Positions 1 to 8,800 of a stretch of DNA of 64,000 nucleotides are shown here, piece by piece (the stretch's first letter is position 1; each line of letters starts with the position of its first letter). The notes under the pieces are model-generated. The model searched no databases. It saw only the letters and a program-made list of their open reading frames with translations, and had not been told where the DNA came from. A program made the position numbers and the translations under genes. This stretch comes from Ancylobacter polymorphus. Lineage in GTDB: Bacteria > Pseudomonadota > Alphaproteobacteria > Rhizobiales > Xanthobacteraceae. The stretch lies in assembly GCF_030813495.1 (NCBI RefSeq), contig NZ_JAUSUI010000005.1, positions 248,001 to 312,000 on the forward strand, in the 5' to 3' direction.

Positions 1-1142
1 CGCCGGCCCGCCAGCGCTTCGCGCACCGAATTGGCGATGGCGCGGTAGATGCCGGCCTCCGCGCTGTCCGGCCGGGTCGCCACCACCGGCAGGCCGGCGT
101 CCGAGGTCTCGCGGATCGACATTTGCAGCGGCACCTCGCCGAGGAAGGGCACGCCGAGCCGCTGCGCCTCGTGCCGCGCCCCGCCATGGCCGAACACGTC
201 GGAACGGGTGCCGCAATGCGGGCACATGAAGTAGCTCATATTCTCGACCACGCCGAGCACCGGCACGTTGACCTTCTGGAACATGGCGACGCCGCGCCGC
301 GCGTCGATCAGCGCGAGGTCCTGCGGGGTGGAGACGATGACCGCGCCGGCCAGCGGCACCTGCTGCGCCATGGTCAGCTGCGCATCGCCGGTGCCGGGCG
401 GCATGTCGACCACGAGAATGTCGAGCGGCGCCCAGTTCACTTCCTTCAGCATCTGGCTGATCGCCGACATCACCATCGGCCCGCGCCAGATCATCGGCGT
501 CTCTTCCTCCACGAGGAAGCCGATGGACATCACCTTGAGGCCGAAGGCCTGCATCGGCGTGATCATCCGCCCATTGACCTCCGGCCGGCCCTTCAGCCCC
601 ATCAGGCGCGGCACGGAAGGGCCGTAAATATCGGCGTCGAGCAGGCCGACCTTGAGGCCGGAGGCGGCAAGGCCGAGCGCAAGATTGGCCGCCAGTGTCG
701 ACTTGCCGACGCCGCCCTTGCCCGAGGCCACCGCGATGATGGCGCCGACGCCCGGCAGGCCCGGCGTCTCCTTCTGCGGATCGGCCGGCGGCTGCGCATG
801 GCTATGGCCGGCATGGGAATGCCCGGCATGCGAATGACCGCCGGCAGCCGGCGCGCGCGCGGAGGCGGGCGTGTGCGAGGCGATGGGGGGCAGGCCCGCC
901 TTGCGCTCGGCGGTCAGCGCCACCAGCGCCGAGGTCACGCCCGGCGTGCCGCGCACGGTGCGCTCCACGGCGGCGCGCACCGGCTCCCAGGCGCGGGCTT
1001 CAGTGGCATCGACGGTGAGCGAGAGATAGACCTTGCCGTCCGAGACCAGCACCTCCGAGAGCACGCCGGCCTCGGTCACGGGACGGCCATCGGGGGCGGA
1101 AACCTGCGCCAGCCGCGCCTTCACATCGTCTGCCGTCGCCAT
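1..1142 (-). CDS. mrp: Mrp/ApbC-type P-loop iron-sulfur cluster carrier (C-terminus beyond window)
   Basis: Cytoplasmic scaffold/carrier ATPase that delivers Fe-S clusters to apo-proteins. The N-terminal ~110 residues are a MIP18/DUF59-like domain (VRAAVERTVRGTPGVTSA region), followed by a His-rich linker with three GHSHA-type repeats, then the ParA/MinD-like domain with the deviant Walker A motif GKGGVGKST, a DADIYGPS segment, and an MCPHC motif holding the CxxC cysteines used for cluster binding. The start is the ATG at 1140-1142 (MATADDVKARLAQ). The reading frame is still open at base 1, so only the last few residues are missing. It is divergent from the amino-acid transporter genes. The His-rich linker is variable in this family and could bind metal; that is inference. 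Confidence 0.93.
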   Translation of the reverse strand, partial: MATADDVKARLAQVSAPDGRPVTEAGVLSEVLVSDGKVYLSLTVDATEARAWEPVRAAVERTVRGTPGVTSALVALTAERKAGLPPIASHTPASARAPAAGGHSHAGHSHAGHSHAQPPADPQKETPGLPGVGAIIAVASGKGGVGKSTLAANLALGLAASGLKVGLLDADIYGPSVPRLMGLKGRPEVNGRMITPMQAFGLKVMSIGFLVEEETPMIWRGPMVMSAISQMLKEVNWAPLDILVVDMPPGTGDAQLTMAQQVPLAGAVIVSTPQDLALIDARRGVAMFQKVNVPVLGVVENMSYFMCPHCGTRSDVFGHGGARHEAQRLGVPFLGEVPLQMSIRETSDAGLPVVATRPDSAEAGIYRAIANSVREALAGR

Positions 1143-1390
1143 TGCCCGCTTCTCCTCAATAGAGCTGTTTCAAGCTGAGACACACCAGCGCGCGCGCAGC
1201 GTCAACCCATGCCGCGCCGTCGGGTGATCGACGCCCGCTATGGCGCTGCATTGCACACAAATGGGTCAGTTCGACTTTGTGATGAGGGAAGCGGCACCCC
1301 CGTTGCACTGCCTTCGCAAATAGTGCCAGCATGGGTTGCCGGCAACGACAAAACAAACCGGCGCAGGCTACTCGTTCAGAGGGGAACATC

Positions 1391-2167
1391 ATGAGCCTCG
1401 TCACCCGGATCGCGGCGGCGGCCATCCTTGCCGTGACCATGGCCGGCGGCGCCTCCGCCAAGGAATGGAAGACCGTCCGCATCGGCACGGAAGGTGCCTA
1501 CCCGCCCTTCAACTATGTCGAGAATGGCGAGCTGAAAGGCTTCGACATCGACATCGCCAAGGCGCTCTGCGCCAAGATGAAGGTGGAATGCACCTTCACC
1601 GCGCAGGATTGGGACGGCATCATCCCGGCGCTGCTGGCCAACAAATACGACGCCATCGTCGCCTCGATGTCGATCACCGAGGAGCGCAAGCAGCAGATCG
1701 CCTTCTCGAAGAAGTACTACAAGACCCCCGCGACCTTCGTCGTGCCGACGGGCTCCACCCTCACCGAGACCTCGCCGCAAGCGCTGAAGGGCAAGGTGCT
1801 GGGCGCGCAGGGCTCCACCATCCATTCCAACTATCTCGAAGATGTGTACGCCAAGGCCGGGGCCGAGGTGAAGCTGTACGGCAAGCAGGACGAGGCCAAT
1901 CTCGACCTCGCCAATGGCCGCCTCGACGCGGTGCTCGCCGACAAGGTGGTGCTGCTCGAATGGCTCGGCACCAATGAAGGCAAGTGCTGCAAGTTCACCG
2001 GCGCCGAGCACACCGACCCGAAATATTTCGGCGAGGGCGTCGGTGTCGGCATCCGCAAGGGCGACCCGGAGCTGGTGGCCATGTTCAACAAGGCGATCGA
2101 CGAGATCGTCGCCGACGGCACCTACAAGACCATCAACGACAAGTACTTCCCCTTCAGCGTCTACTGA
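1391..2167 (+). CDS. Periplasmic polar amino-acid-binding protein (HisJ/ArgT-like)
   Basis: Substrate-binding protein of a polar amino-acid ABC importer, most like lysine/arginine/ornithine/histidine binders. 258 aa, of normal family length. A signal peptide covers about residues 1-23 (MSLVTRIAAAAILAV...ASA), and the mature protein begins near KEWKTVRIG. Typical family-3 segments are visible: EGAYPPFNY near the start, GFDIDIAKALC, QDWDGIIPALLANKYDAI, and a C-terminal YKTINDKYFPF. The start is the ATG at 1391; the same frame is open further upstream but gives no signal peptide. It is followed by a strong stem-loop and two permease genes. Exact substrate cannot be read from sequence. Confidence 0.9.
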   Translation: MSLVTRIAAAAILAVTMAGGASAKEWKTVRIGTEGAYPPFNYVENGELKGFDIDIAKALCAKMKVECTFTAQDWDGIIPALLANKYDAIVASMSITEERKQQIAFSKKYYKTPATFVVPTGSTLTETSPQALKGKVLGAQGSTIHSNYLEDVYAKAGAEVKLYGKQDEANLDLANGRLDAVLADKVVLLEWLGTNEGKCCKFTGAEHTDPKYFGEGVGVGIRKGDPELVAMFNKAIDEIVADGTYKTINDKYFPFSVY

Positions 2168-2179
2168 CGCCCCGCCCTA

Positions 2180-2205
2180 GCGCCGCCCCCCGCTCGGGGC
2201 GGCGC
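2180..2205 (+). promoter_or_regulatory. Stem-loop between binding-protein and permease genes
   Basis: A perfect 10-bp GC stem (GCGCCGCCCC / GGGGCGGCGC) with a 6-base loop lies 13 bases after the binding-protein stop and 36 bases before the first permease. There is no T-run. Such hairpins commonly stabilise the upstream mRNA and lower downstream expression, giving more binding protein than permease; that role is inferred. Confidence 0.6.
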
Positions 2206-2241
2206 CTTCTCGTCCGCTGACCGGGGGACCTGCCGTCCGTC

Positions 2242-2964
2242 ATGCTGAATCTGCTTGAGCTGCTCTCCTTCGGTCCGAATGGCTGGGGCGACGAGATTTT
2301 GCAGGGCGCACTGCTCACCATCGAGCTCGCCCTCGTCACCCTCCCCGTCGGCATCGCCATCGGCCTCGCCGTGGCTCTGGCCAAGGATTCGTCCTCGCGC
2401 GTGCTGCGCGCGGTGGGCGACCTCTACACCACGGTGTTTCGCGGCCTGCCGGAACTGCTCACCCTGTTCATCGTCTATTATGGCGGGCAGATGCTGCTCA
2501 CCCGCCTCGCCGGCGCGCTGGTCGAGGGGGCGCATATCGAGGTGAACCAGTTCGTCGCCGGCGTGGTGGCGCTGGGGCTGGTGCTCGGCGCCTTTTCCAG
2601 CGAGGTGCTGCTTGCCGCCATCCGCGCCGTGCCCAAGGGCCAGAAGGAAGCCGCCCACGCGCTCGGCCTGTCGGGCTGGCGCACCTTCCGGCTGGTCACC
2701 TTCCCCCAGCTCTGGCGCGTCGCTCTGCCGGGGCTTTCCAACAACTGGATGGTGCTCCTGAAGGACACCTCGCTGGTCTCGGTCATCGCCATCACCGATC
2801 TGATGCGCCAGACCTCGATCGCGGTGGGCGTGACCAAGCAGCCCTTCTTTTTCTACCTCGTCGCCTGCCTGATCTATCTGGTGTTTTCCGGCCTCTCCAG
2901 CCTCGTCTTCACCGCGCTGGAGAACCGGGCCTCGCGCGGCTTCAAGCGGGTGGGAGGCCATTGA
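2242..2964 (+). CDS. Amino-acid ABC transporter permease (HisQ-like)
   Basis: Inner-membrane permease of the polar amino-acid family (HisQ/ArtQ type), 240 aa with about five hydrophobic helices. The cytoplasmic EAA loop that docks the ATPase is clear: KEAAHALGLSGWRTFRLV followed by FPQLWRVALPG. Its stop overlaps the start of the second permease by one base (TGATG), which indicates translational coupling. No ATP-binding subunit follows, so the ATPase must come from another locus. Confidence 0.9.
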   Translation: MLNLLELLSFGPNGWGDEILQGALLTIELALVTLPVGIAIGLAVALAKDSSSRVLRAVGDLYTTVFRGLPELLTLFIVYYGGQMLLTRLAGALVEGAHIEVNQFVAGVVALGLVLGAFSSEVLLAAIRAVPKGQKEAAHALGLSGWRTFRLVTFPQLWRVALPGLSNNWMVLLKDTSLVSVIAITDLMRQTSIAVGVTKQPFFFYLVACLIYLVFSGLSSLVFTALENRASRGFKRVGGH

Positions 2965-3713
2965 TGCAGACGATCCTCGCCGCCCTCGCCGACGGCTTCC
3001 TGTGGCTGATGGGCCTGATCGGGCTCAACACCGACCTCATGGCCCGCTACGGCCTGCGCTTTCTCGACGGCGTGTGGGTGACGCTGCAGCTTGTCGGGCT
3101 GTCCGTCTTCCTCGGCGTCCTGCTCGCCGTGCCGCTGGCGCTGGCGCGGGTGGAAGGCGGCAAGGCGCTGTCGCGCGCCGCCTGGACCTATTCCTATTTC
3201 TTCCGCGGCACGCCGCTCCTGGCGCAGACCTTCCTCGTCTATTACGGCGCCGGCCAGTTCCGCGAACAGCTCACCGATATCGGCCTGTGGTGGTTCTTCC
3301 GCGACGCCTTCAACTGCGCGGTGTTCACCTTCACGCTCAATACCGCCGCCTATCAGTCGGAAATCCTGCGCGGCGGCATACAGAGCCTGCCGGCCGGGCA
3401 GATGGAGGCGGCGCAGGCGCTCGGCCTCTCCCGCGTGCTGGCCTATCGCAAGATCATCCTGCCGCAGGCGCTCGCCATCGGCCTGCGCCCGCTCGGCAAT
3501 GAGCTGGTGCTGATGATCAAGGCCAGCGCCATCGCCTCGGTCATCACCGTCTATGATCTGATGGGCGTCACCCGCCTCGCCTTCTCCCGTTCCTACGACA
3601 TGGAGGTCTATCTCTGGGCGGCGGTGCTGTATCTGCTGATGGTCGAAATCATCCGCCGGGTGTGGAACGTGCTGGAACGCCGGCTGAACCGGCATCTGGC
3701 GGTGTCGCGCTGA
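2964..3713 (+). CDS. Amino-acid ABC transporter permease (HisM-like)
   Basis: Second permease of the heterodimer, 249 aa and about five membrane segments. EAA loop: MEAAQALGLSRVLAYRKI then LPQALAIGLRP. I chose the ATG at 2964, which overlaps the preceding stop; a TTG three bases earlier is in frame but unnecessary. With the binding protein and HisQ-like permease it forms a transporter that lacks its own ATPase gene here. The next gene downstream is on the opposite strand and unrelated. Confidence 0.9.
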   Translation: MQTILAALADGFLWLMGLIGLNTDLMARYGLRFLDGVWVTLQLVGLSVFLGVLLAVPLALARVEGGKALSRAAWTYSYFFRGTPLLAQTFLVYYGAGQFREQLTDIGLWWFFRDAFNCAVFTFTLNTAAYQSEILRGGIQSLPAGQMEAAQALGLSRVLAYRKIILPQALAIGLRPLGNELVLMIKASAIASVITVYDLMGVTRLAFSRSYDMEVYLWAAVLYLLMVEIIRRVWNVLERRLNRHLAVSR

Positions 3714-3718
3714 ACAGG

Positions 3719-3881
3719 GCGTCATCCCGGACGCCGCAGGCGATCCGGGATCGCACCTCCTTCCTCACCACCCCTCATCCGCGGGCTTGACCCGCGGACC
3801 CAGGCCACGCCGGCCCGCCCGGTCGCCGGGTGCCCGGGTCAAGCCCGGGCATGAGGGCCCAATCCATGAGGATGTCCCTCA
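3719..3881. repeat. Cluster of extragenic palindromes
   Basis: The 178-base convergent gap between the permease and glycosylase-family genes is filled with palindromes: a TCATCCCGG...ATCCGGGAT unit (3722-3752), GCGGG-CTTGA-CCCGC (3781-3795), GCCCGGG-TCAAG-CCCGGGC (3832-3850), and ATGAGGG...CCCTCAT (3851-3881). Similar units recur near 12.9, 13.5-13.7, 27.3 and 59.7 kb. They may serve as terminators or REP-like repeats. Confidence 0.6.
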
Positions 3882-3891
3882 TGGGTGAGGC

Positions 3892-4527
3892 TCAACCCAC
3901 CAGCCGCGCCACCTCGGCGCGCAGCACCGGCACCAGCTCGGCCTCGAACCAGGGATGGCGTTTCAGCCAGCCGGAATTGCGCCAGGAAGGGTGCGGCAGC
4001 GGCAGCAGGCGCGGCGCCTGCCGCGCCTCCCAGATTTCCCGCCAGCGCGCCACCCGATCAGTCAGCCCGCCGCCGGCGAAGCGCGCCAGCCCGAGCCGCT
4101 TGAGGTGATAATCCTGCGCCGCCGCCCCCACCGCGATGACGAGATCGAACGGCGCCCGCGCCGCGAACAGCCGGTCGTGCCAGAGGCTGGCGCATTCGCG
4201 GCGCGGCGGCAGGTCGCCGCCCTTGGCGTCCTGCCCGGGAAAGCAGAAGCCCATGGCGGCGACGGCGAAGCGGTCGGGGTCGTAAAAGCTCTCGGGCGTC
4301 ACCCCCAGCCAGTCGCGCAGCCGGTCGCCCGAAGCATCGGTGAAGGAGCGGCCGGAGGCGTGCACCCGGGTTCCCGGCGCCTGCCCGGCAATGAGGATGC
4401 GGGCGCGCGGCCCGACATGCAGCACCGGGCGCGGTTCGTGCGGCAGCTTCCTGCCGCGCGGCGTCTCCACGCAGAAGCGGCAGGCGCGGATGGCGGCGAG
4501 AAGGGCGTCGAGGTCGTCGGCGGGCAT
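3892..4527 (-). CDS. Uracil-DNA glycosylase superfamily protein
   Basis: 211-aa member of the uracil-DNA glycosylase-like superfamily, probably a DNA or nucleotide base repair enzyme. Visible landmarks are an N-terminal CRFC pair (residues ~15-18), the GQAPG motif-1 segment around residue 48, and the C-terminal LPHPSWRNSGWLKRHPWF segment carrying the HPS-type motif. The full four-cysteine iron-sulfur set of family 4/5 glycosylases is not evident, so it probably belongs to the less characterised uracil-DNA-glycosylase-like group. The ATG at 4527 sits only 8 bases from the left end of an IS5 remnant, so its promoter was probably altered by that insertion. Confidence 0.75.
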   Translation of the reverse strand: MPADDLDALLAAIRACRFCVETPRGRKLPHEPRPVLHVGPRARILIAGQAPGTRVHASGRSFTDASGDRLRDWLGVTPESFYDPDRFAVAAMGFCFPGQDAKGGDLPPRRECASLWHDRLFAARAPFDLVIAVGAAAQDYHLKRLGLARFAGGGLTDRVARWREIWEARQAPRLLPLPHPSWRNSGWLKRHPWFEAELVPVLRAEVARLVG

Positions 4528-4535
4528 GGCGGTTA

Positions 4536-4630
4536 GGCTCAGGACCTATTACTTTTTCCAGAGTTGTGATTCACAGTCTCCATTGAGCAGGCTGGCATGG
4601 GTGATTTGTTCCTGCTGAGCGAGCGACAGA
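4536..4630 (+). mobile_element. IS5-family left-end fragment
   Basis: These bases match the left end of the fuller copy at 12026 with four mismatches over about 97 positions, including the GGCTCAGGAC terminal repeat preceded by TA and the start of the transposase gene. The match stops exactly where the IS3 terminal repeat begins (4631), and the rest of the IS5 is absent on the far side. So an IS3 element inserted here and flanking DNA was later lost. Confidence 0.85.
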
Positions 4631-5524
4631 TGAACCGCCCCGGATTCACCGGAGGCCATTTGGTTTAAGTCATGCCGCCATGGCTGTCTCACCGAGCATG
4701 GCGTAGTAGCGTTCCTCGGCTTCGGCCGGCGGGATGTTGCCGATAGGCTCCAGCAGCCGGCGATGGTTGAACCAGTCAACCCAGGTCAGCGTGGCGAACT
4801 CGACGGCCTCGAAGGATCGCCAAGACGCCCGACGATGGATGACCTCGGCCTTGTAGAGGCCGTTGATCGCGCTCCGTAGACCTCGAAGTTCGCGGCGAAC
4901 ACGCGCTCGATCTCGGGGCGCAGAACCTCGTCCCGCTGCGCCCGTGCCGAGCACTTCGACGGATCAAGCCGCCGGGCGACATGCGCATGATAGGTCGCAT
5001 AGGATCGCGGGACGCGATCCGTTCCGGATCGCTATGGGGCGATCGGCAGCAGCTTGCAGATCGGCTCGACCCCATACGCACCGCGATGATCATCGATGAA
5101 CGCGATCATGTCTTCGAGCGGCGGTCGAGCTTCTCTCGCCCGACAGGCGAATGCCTGCATTCGCCGTTAGGGGCCATGGCGAAATATGCGGATGCCTTGC
5201 GCAGGATCTCGTTCGCCTGCCGCAACTCGCGGTTCTCGCGCTCAAGGGCCTTCAGCTTCGCCGACATATCCGTCGTCACGCCGGCCCGCTTGCCGGCATC
5301 GACCTCGGCCTTCTTCACCCACTCATTCAGTGAGTGCGCCGAGCAGCCGATCTTCGCCGCAATCGACACGATCGCCTGCCAGCGCGACGGATGCTCAGCC
5401 TCGTGGTCCAGCACCATCCGCACTGCGCGAGCGCGCACCTCAGGCGAGAACTTGTTCGTCGTCTTGCTCGTCATAGCCCCATCCTCTCAGGAGTTGGGGC
5501 CTCCGGCAAAGCCGGGGCGGTTCA
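4631..5524 (-). mobile_element. Decayed IS3-family insertion sequence with intact ends
   Basis: Terminal inverted repeats of 27 bases lie at 4631-4657 and 5498-5524, both beginning TGAACCGCCCCGG, with four mismatches between arms. Inside, on the minus strand, are an IS3-type OrfA and broken pieces of OrfB. The 894-base length is short for IS3 elements (about 1.2-1.3 kb), which agrees with an internal deletion in orfB. No matching target duplication is visible; the left flank is IS5 and the right flank is a restriction-gene remnant. Confidence 0.85.
4670..5474 (-). pseudogene. IS3-family transposase orfA plus broken, deleted orfB
   Basis: OrfA (5106-5474, 122 aa) starts [18 protein letters not shown] and has the helix-turn-helix and a leucine-zipper-like segment ([18 protein letters not shown]), but its end is disrupted after AYFAMA. 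OrfB survives in pieces: [17 protein letters not shown] (near 5049-5100), then after a frameshift [13 protein letters not shown] through [10 protein letters not shown], and finally the C-terminal [16 protein letters not shown] to the stop at 4670. The central DDE region between these pieces is deleted, so the transposase cannot be functional. Confidence 0.87.
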
Positions 5525-5715
5525 TGCTCCCGGAGCCGGCCGATAGCACGCGTCGCATTGGTGTCGTCGACGTCGCTGCCGGCCAGCAGCACACCCTTCT
5601 ATTCGATCACGGCGAGGCGCCCGTCGTTCAACGGCACCACGAAATCGGGATAGAATCGGCCGCTTGCCGTGGGCAGCCACATCGTCGCGCCCTCGCCGCG
5701 CGCCCCGCCGCCCCC
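5525..5715 (-). pseudogene. Remnant resembling the C-terminus of a type III restriction/helicase subunit
   Basis: On the minus strand the frame reads [20 protein letters not shown], a TAG stop (5599-5601), then [20 protein letters not shown]. This resembles the PD-(D/E)xK nuclease end of type III restriction Res subunits and related DEAD/DEAH proteins, where the stop replaces the Tyr of VEYKG. The piece is truncated by the IS3 end at 5524 and has no start. I read it as a broken fragment of a lost restriction system. The family call rests on motif recall, so a search is needed. Confidence 0.6.
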
Positions 5716-5753
5716 TGACCGCGGCTGCGCGGGTGACCCCCAATGCGCATATG

Positions 5754-5788
5754 AAAACGGCGCTGGTTCGCCGCCAGCGCCGTTTTTT
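5754..5788. terminator. Bidirectional rho-independent terminator
   Basis: Perfect 13-bp stem (AAAACGGCGCTGG / CCAGCGCCGTTTT) with a 7-base loop, ending in TTTTTT on the plus strand and TTTT on the minus strand. It sits 29 bases past the stop of the large minus-strand autotransporter gene and is its likely terminator. Confidence 0.88.
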
Positions 5789-5816
5789 CAGTGATCCCGG
5801 ATGGCCGGGGGGGCGC

Positions 5817-8800
5817 TCAGAACCTCAGCGAGAACTGCGCGGTGAAGGCGTTCTGGCTCGCCTCGGCCGCGATCTGGCCGGAATAGTTCACCTGGATGGA
5901 GGCGTGGTCGGACAGCGAATAGGCCAGCCCCGCGCCGAAGATGGCGGTGTTCTCCGCGATCGGCACCCCTTCGACCTGGAACGGCGTCGGGCCGCCGAGG
6001 AAGCTCATGGTGGAGACCGGCGTGATGTCGCCGAAGGCGTGCTGCCAGCCGAGCGTCAGCGAGGGGGTCAGCGTGTGGCCCATCACCGAGAGGCTGGTGG
6101 CCGCGCGCAGGCCGAGCGTGGTGTAGAAGGTGTCCTGCCCGCCCACATTGACCGAGAGCGCCGCCGCCGTCACCGGGCTTTCCTGCGTGGACGCTCCGGA
6201 GAGGTGCAGATAGGCGAGGCCCAGGAACGGCTCGAACGCATAGCCGCCCACCGCCATGTCATAGGCCAACTCGCCGAACACCTGCGTGGTGTCCTGCGTG
6301 TAGCCGGACGAGGTGTTGCCGGAGAAGCCGGGGAACACGATGGAGCGGTCCATGGACACGTCATGCCACGTGTAGGACAGGCCGCCCCGCAGGGCCAGCG
6401 CGCCGATCTGGGTGCCGCCATACAGGCCGATGTCGTAATTGCCCATGGAGCCGTTGGAATTGCGTTCCGTCACGTCGAACTGCGACTGGCTGTAGCCGGC
6501 CAGGACGCCGATCCGGCTGTTGCCGGCCACCGCCACGTCGAGGCCCGCGAGGAAGCCGCCGATGGTGGAGGAGATGGAGGCCGCATTGGTGTTGCCAAAG
6601 GCATTGCCCCAGCCGCCATAGCCCTGCATCCAGAGGGTGGGCGTGTAGCCTTCCGCGAGCTGCGCCGTGGCGGGGCCGGCGGCCTTGGCCGCATAGGCCA
6701 GCGGCTGCGCGCCCTGCGGGGCGAGGCCCTGGCGCAGGCGGGCGCCCACCGCATCGCGCAGATAGACCGCCTCCTGCTGGATCACCGTGTTCACCGAGGC
6801 ATAGGCCTCGCCGGAGATCTGGTCGAAGGCCGGCGCCACGGCGGAGGTCGGCAGCACGATGAGGGCGTCGTACAGCGCATTGCCGGGCGGCAGGTTCTGC
6901 GCCGCCAGCGCCACATTGACCTGGTTGAAGGTGGTGGCCAGATCCGTGAAGCCGACGCCGTTATAATCGAGCGTCAGATAGACGTTCTGGGCGTCATAGG
7001 TGAGCGAGGGGCTGAGGAAGGCGTAATCGCTCGTCACCGAACCGAACGTGCCGGTCAGCGTGCCCGTGGTGGTAAGGATGGCGTAGGTGCTGTTTGCCGC
7101 ATAGGCGCCGAGCTCCGCGACCACCAGCACCGACGCTCCGCTATTGATGGTGACCGCACCGGTGGCGGTGATGAGATCGTGCTGGCCGTCCGGCGTCACG
7201 TCCACGCGGTAGGTGGAACCGGAATTGAAAGCGACGGTGCCGTTCACCGCGATGGTGCCCGGTGATTTGCCGGGCGCCGCCGTGCCCCCGGTCTCCACTA
7301 CCAAGCCGCCGATCGTGCCGTTGCCGGCGATGACGCCGCCGCTGCCAACCGTGAAGATGGAGGAACTCACCGCGCCGGCCTCCAGCGCCACGCGGCCATT
7401 CTCCACCAGGATGGGGCCGGTATAGGCGCCGGGCGTGGCGAACAGCACGGTTCCGCCGATGAAGGTCACGGATCCCGAGCCGGTGATATTGCCCGGGAAG
7501 CTGTAGGTGCCCGAGCGGTTGAAGACGAGGCTCGCATTGTTCACCACATCGCCGAGGATGGAGCCCGTCGTGCCACCATTGCCGATCTGAAGCGTCCCGG
7601 CATTGATGGTGGTGCCGCCGGTATAGGTATTGGTGCCCGTGAGGATTAGCGTCCCCGCTCCGTCCTTCACCAGGGCGCCGCTGCCGGAGATGGTGCCGCT
7701 GAGGGTCAGGCTGGTGACGGCGGCGGTGGAGAGGGTGCCCCCGCCGGAGGCGAGGGTGACCGCGCGGGCGCTTTCGAAGCTCGCCGTGGTGGCGAGCGTA
7801 CCGCCGGCCAGTGTCAGGCCGCCCGAGGCAGTACCTAGATTGGCGTCGTTCGCGACCTGCACCGTTCCGGAGACGATGGCGGTGCCGCCCTCATAGCTGT
7901 TGACGCCGGCGAGAACCAGCGTGCCCGCGCCGTTTGCGGTGAACCCGCCATTGCCCGACACCATGCCGGAGAGCGTGAGGCTCGTATCGATGGAAAGGAC
8001 ATTCGCGGAGCCCTCCAGCACCACATTGCGGGCGATGGTGAACGGATCGAATGAGGTATAGGCGACCAGAGAGCCGCCGGACAAGGTGAGCGCACCGGAT
8101 GTGGCGCCAAGGCTCCTGTCGTCGCCCACCACCAGCGAGCTGCCGCCGGTGACCAGGGTTCCGCCCTCATAGCTGTTGGAATTCGCGAGAGAGAAGAGAC
8201 CGCCGCCGGTCAAGGTGAGGGCGCCCGCGCCGGAAATGACGCCCGACATCATCAGCGGTTCGGCCCCGCTCCAGCTCAACGTGCCGCCGCCGGATAGAAG
8301 GGCCACATTGCGCGTGCTCGTGATGGCAGTGGTGAGCTTGAGCGTGCCGCCATCGAAGGTGAGGCCGCCCGACGCGGCGCCGAGCGCGGCATCGTCATCC
8401 ACCTGGAGCGTTCCAGCGGAGAGCACGGTTCCCCCCTGGTAGGTATTCACGCCGGAGAGGATGATCGTCCCGCTGCCAATCTTGGTGAGAGCCCCGCTGC
8501 CGGTGATGGGCGCCGAAATGGTCGCGGTTACGTCCGCGCCTTCCGCCCAGACGCGTCCGCCGGTCCCAAGGTCAAGCGAACCGCCGGTGCCGGCGACCAG
8601 ACTGTAGCCGGTCGTCAGGAATTCCACCGTTTCGAACGCCTGCGCGCCCTCGACCGTGACGGTGCCCGCCGTGCCATCGAACACGCCGGTCTTCCCGCCC
8701 CACGTCCCGGTCGTATCGTCCGGGTAAAGCCAGGGATTGGCGCTGGTCCAGCTTCCGCTGCCGCCCCGGCTGGTGCCGTTGGCACTCCAATATTGCAGGT

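Noticed and set aside
5664-7265. 533-codon open frame on the plus strand
   Set aside because: Antisense to the autotransporter barrel and crosses the terminator at 5754-5788.
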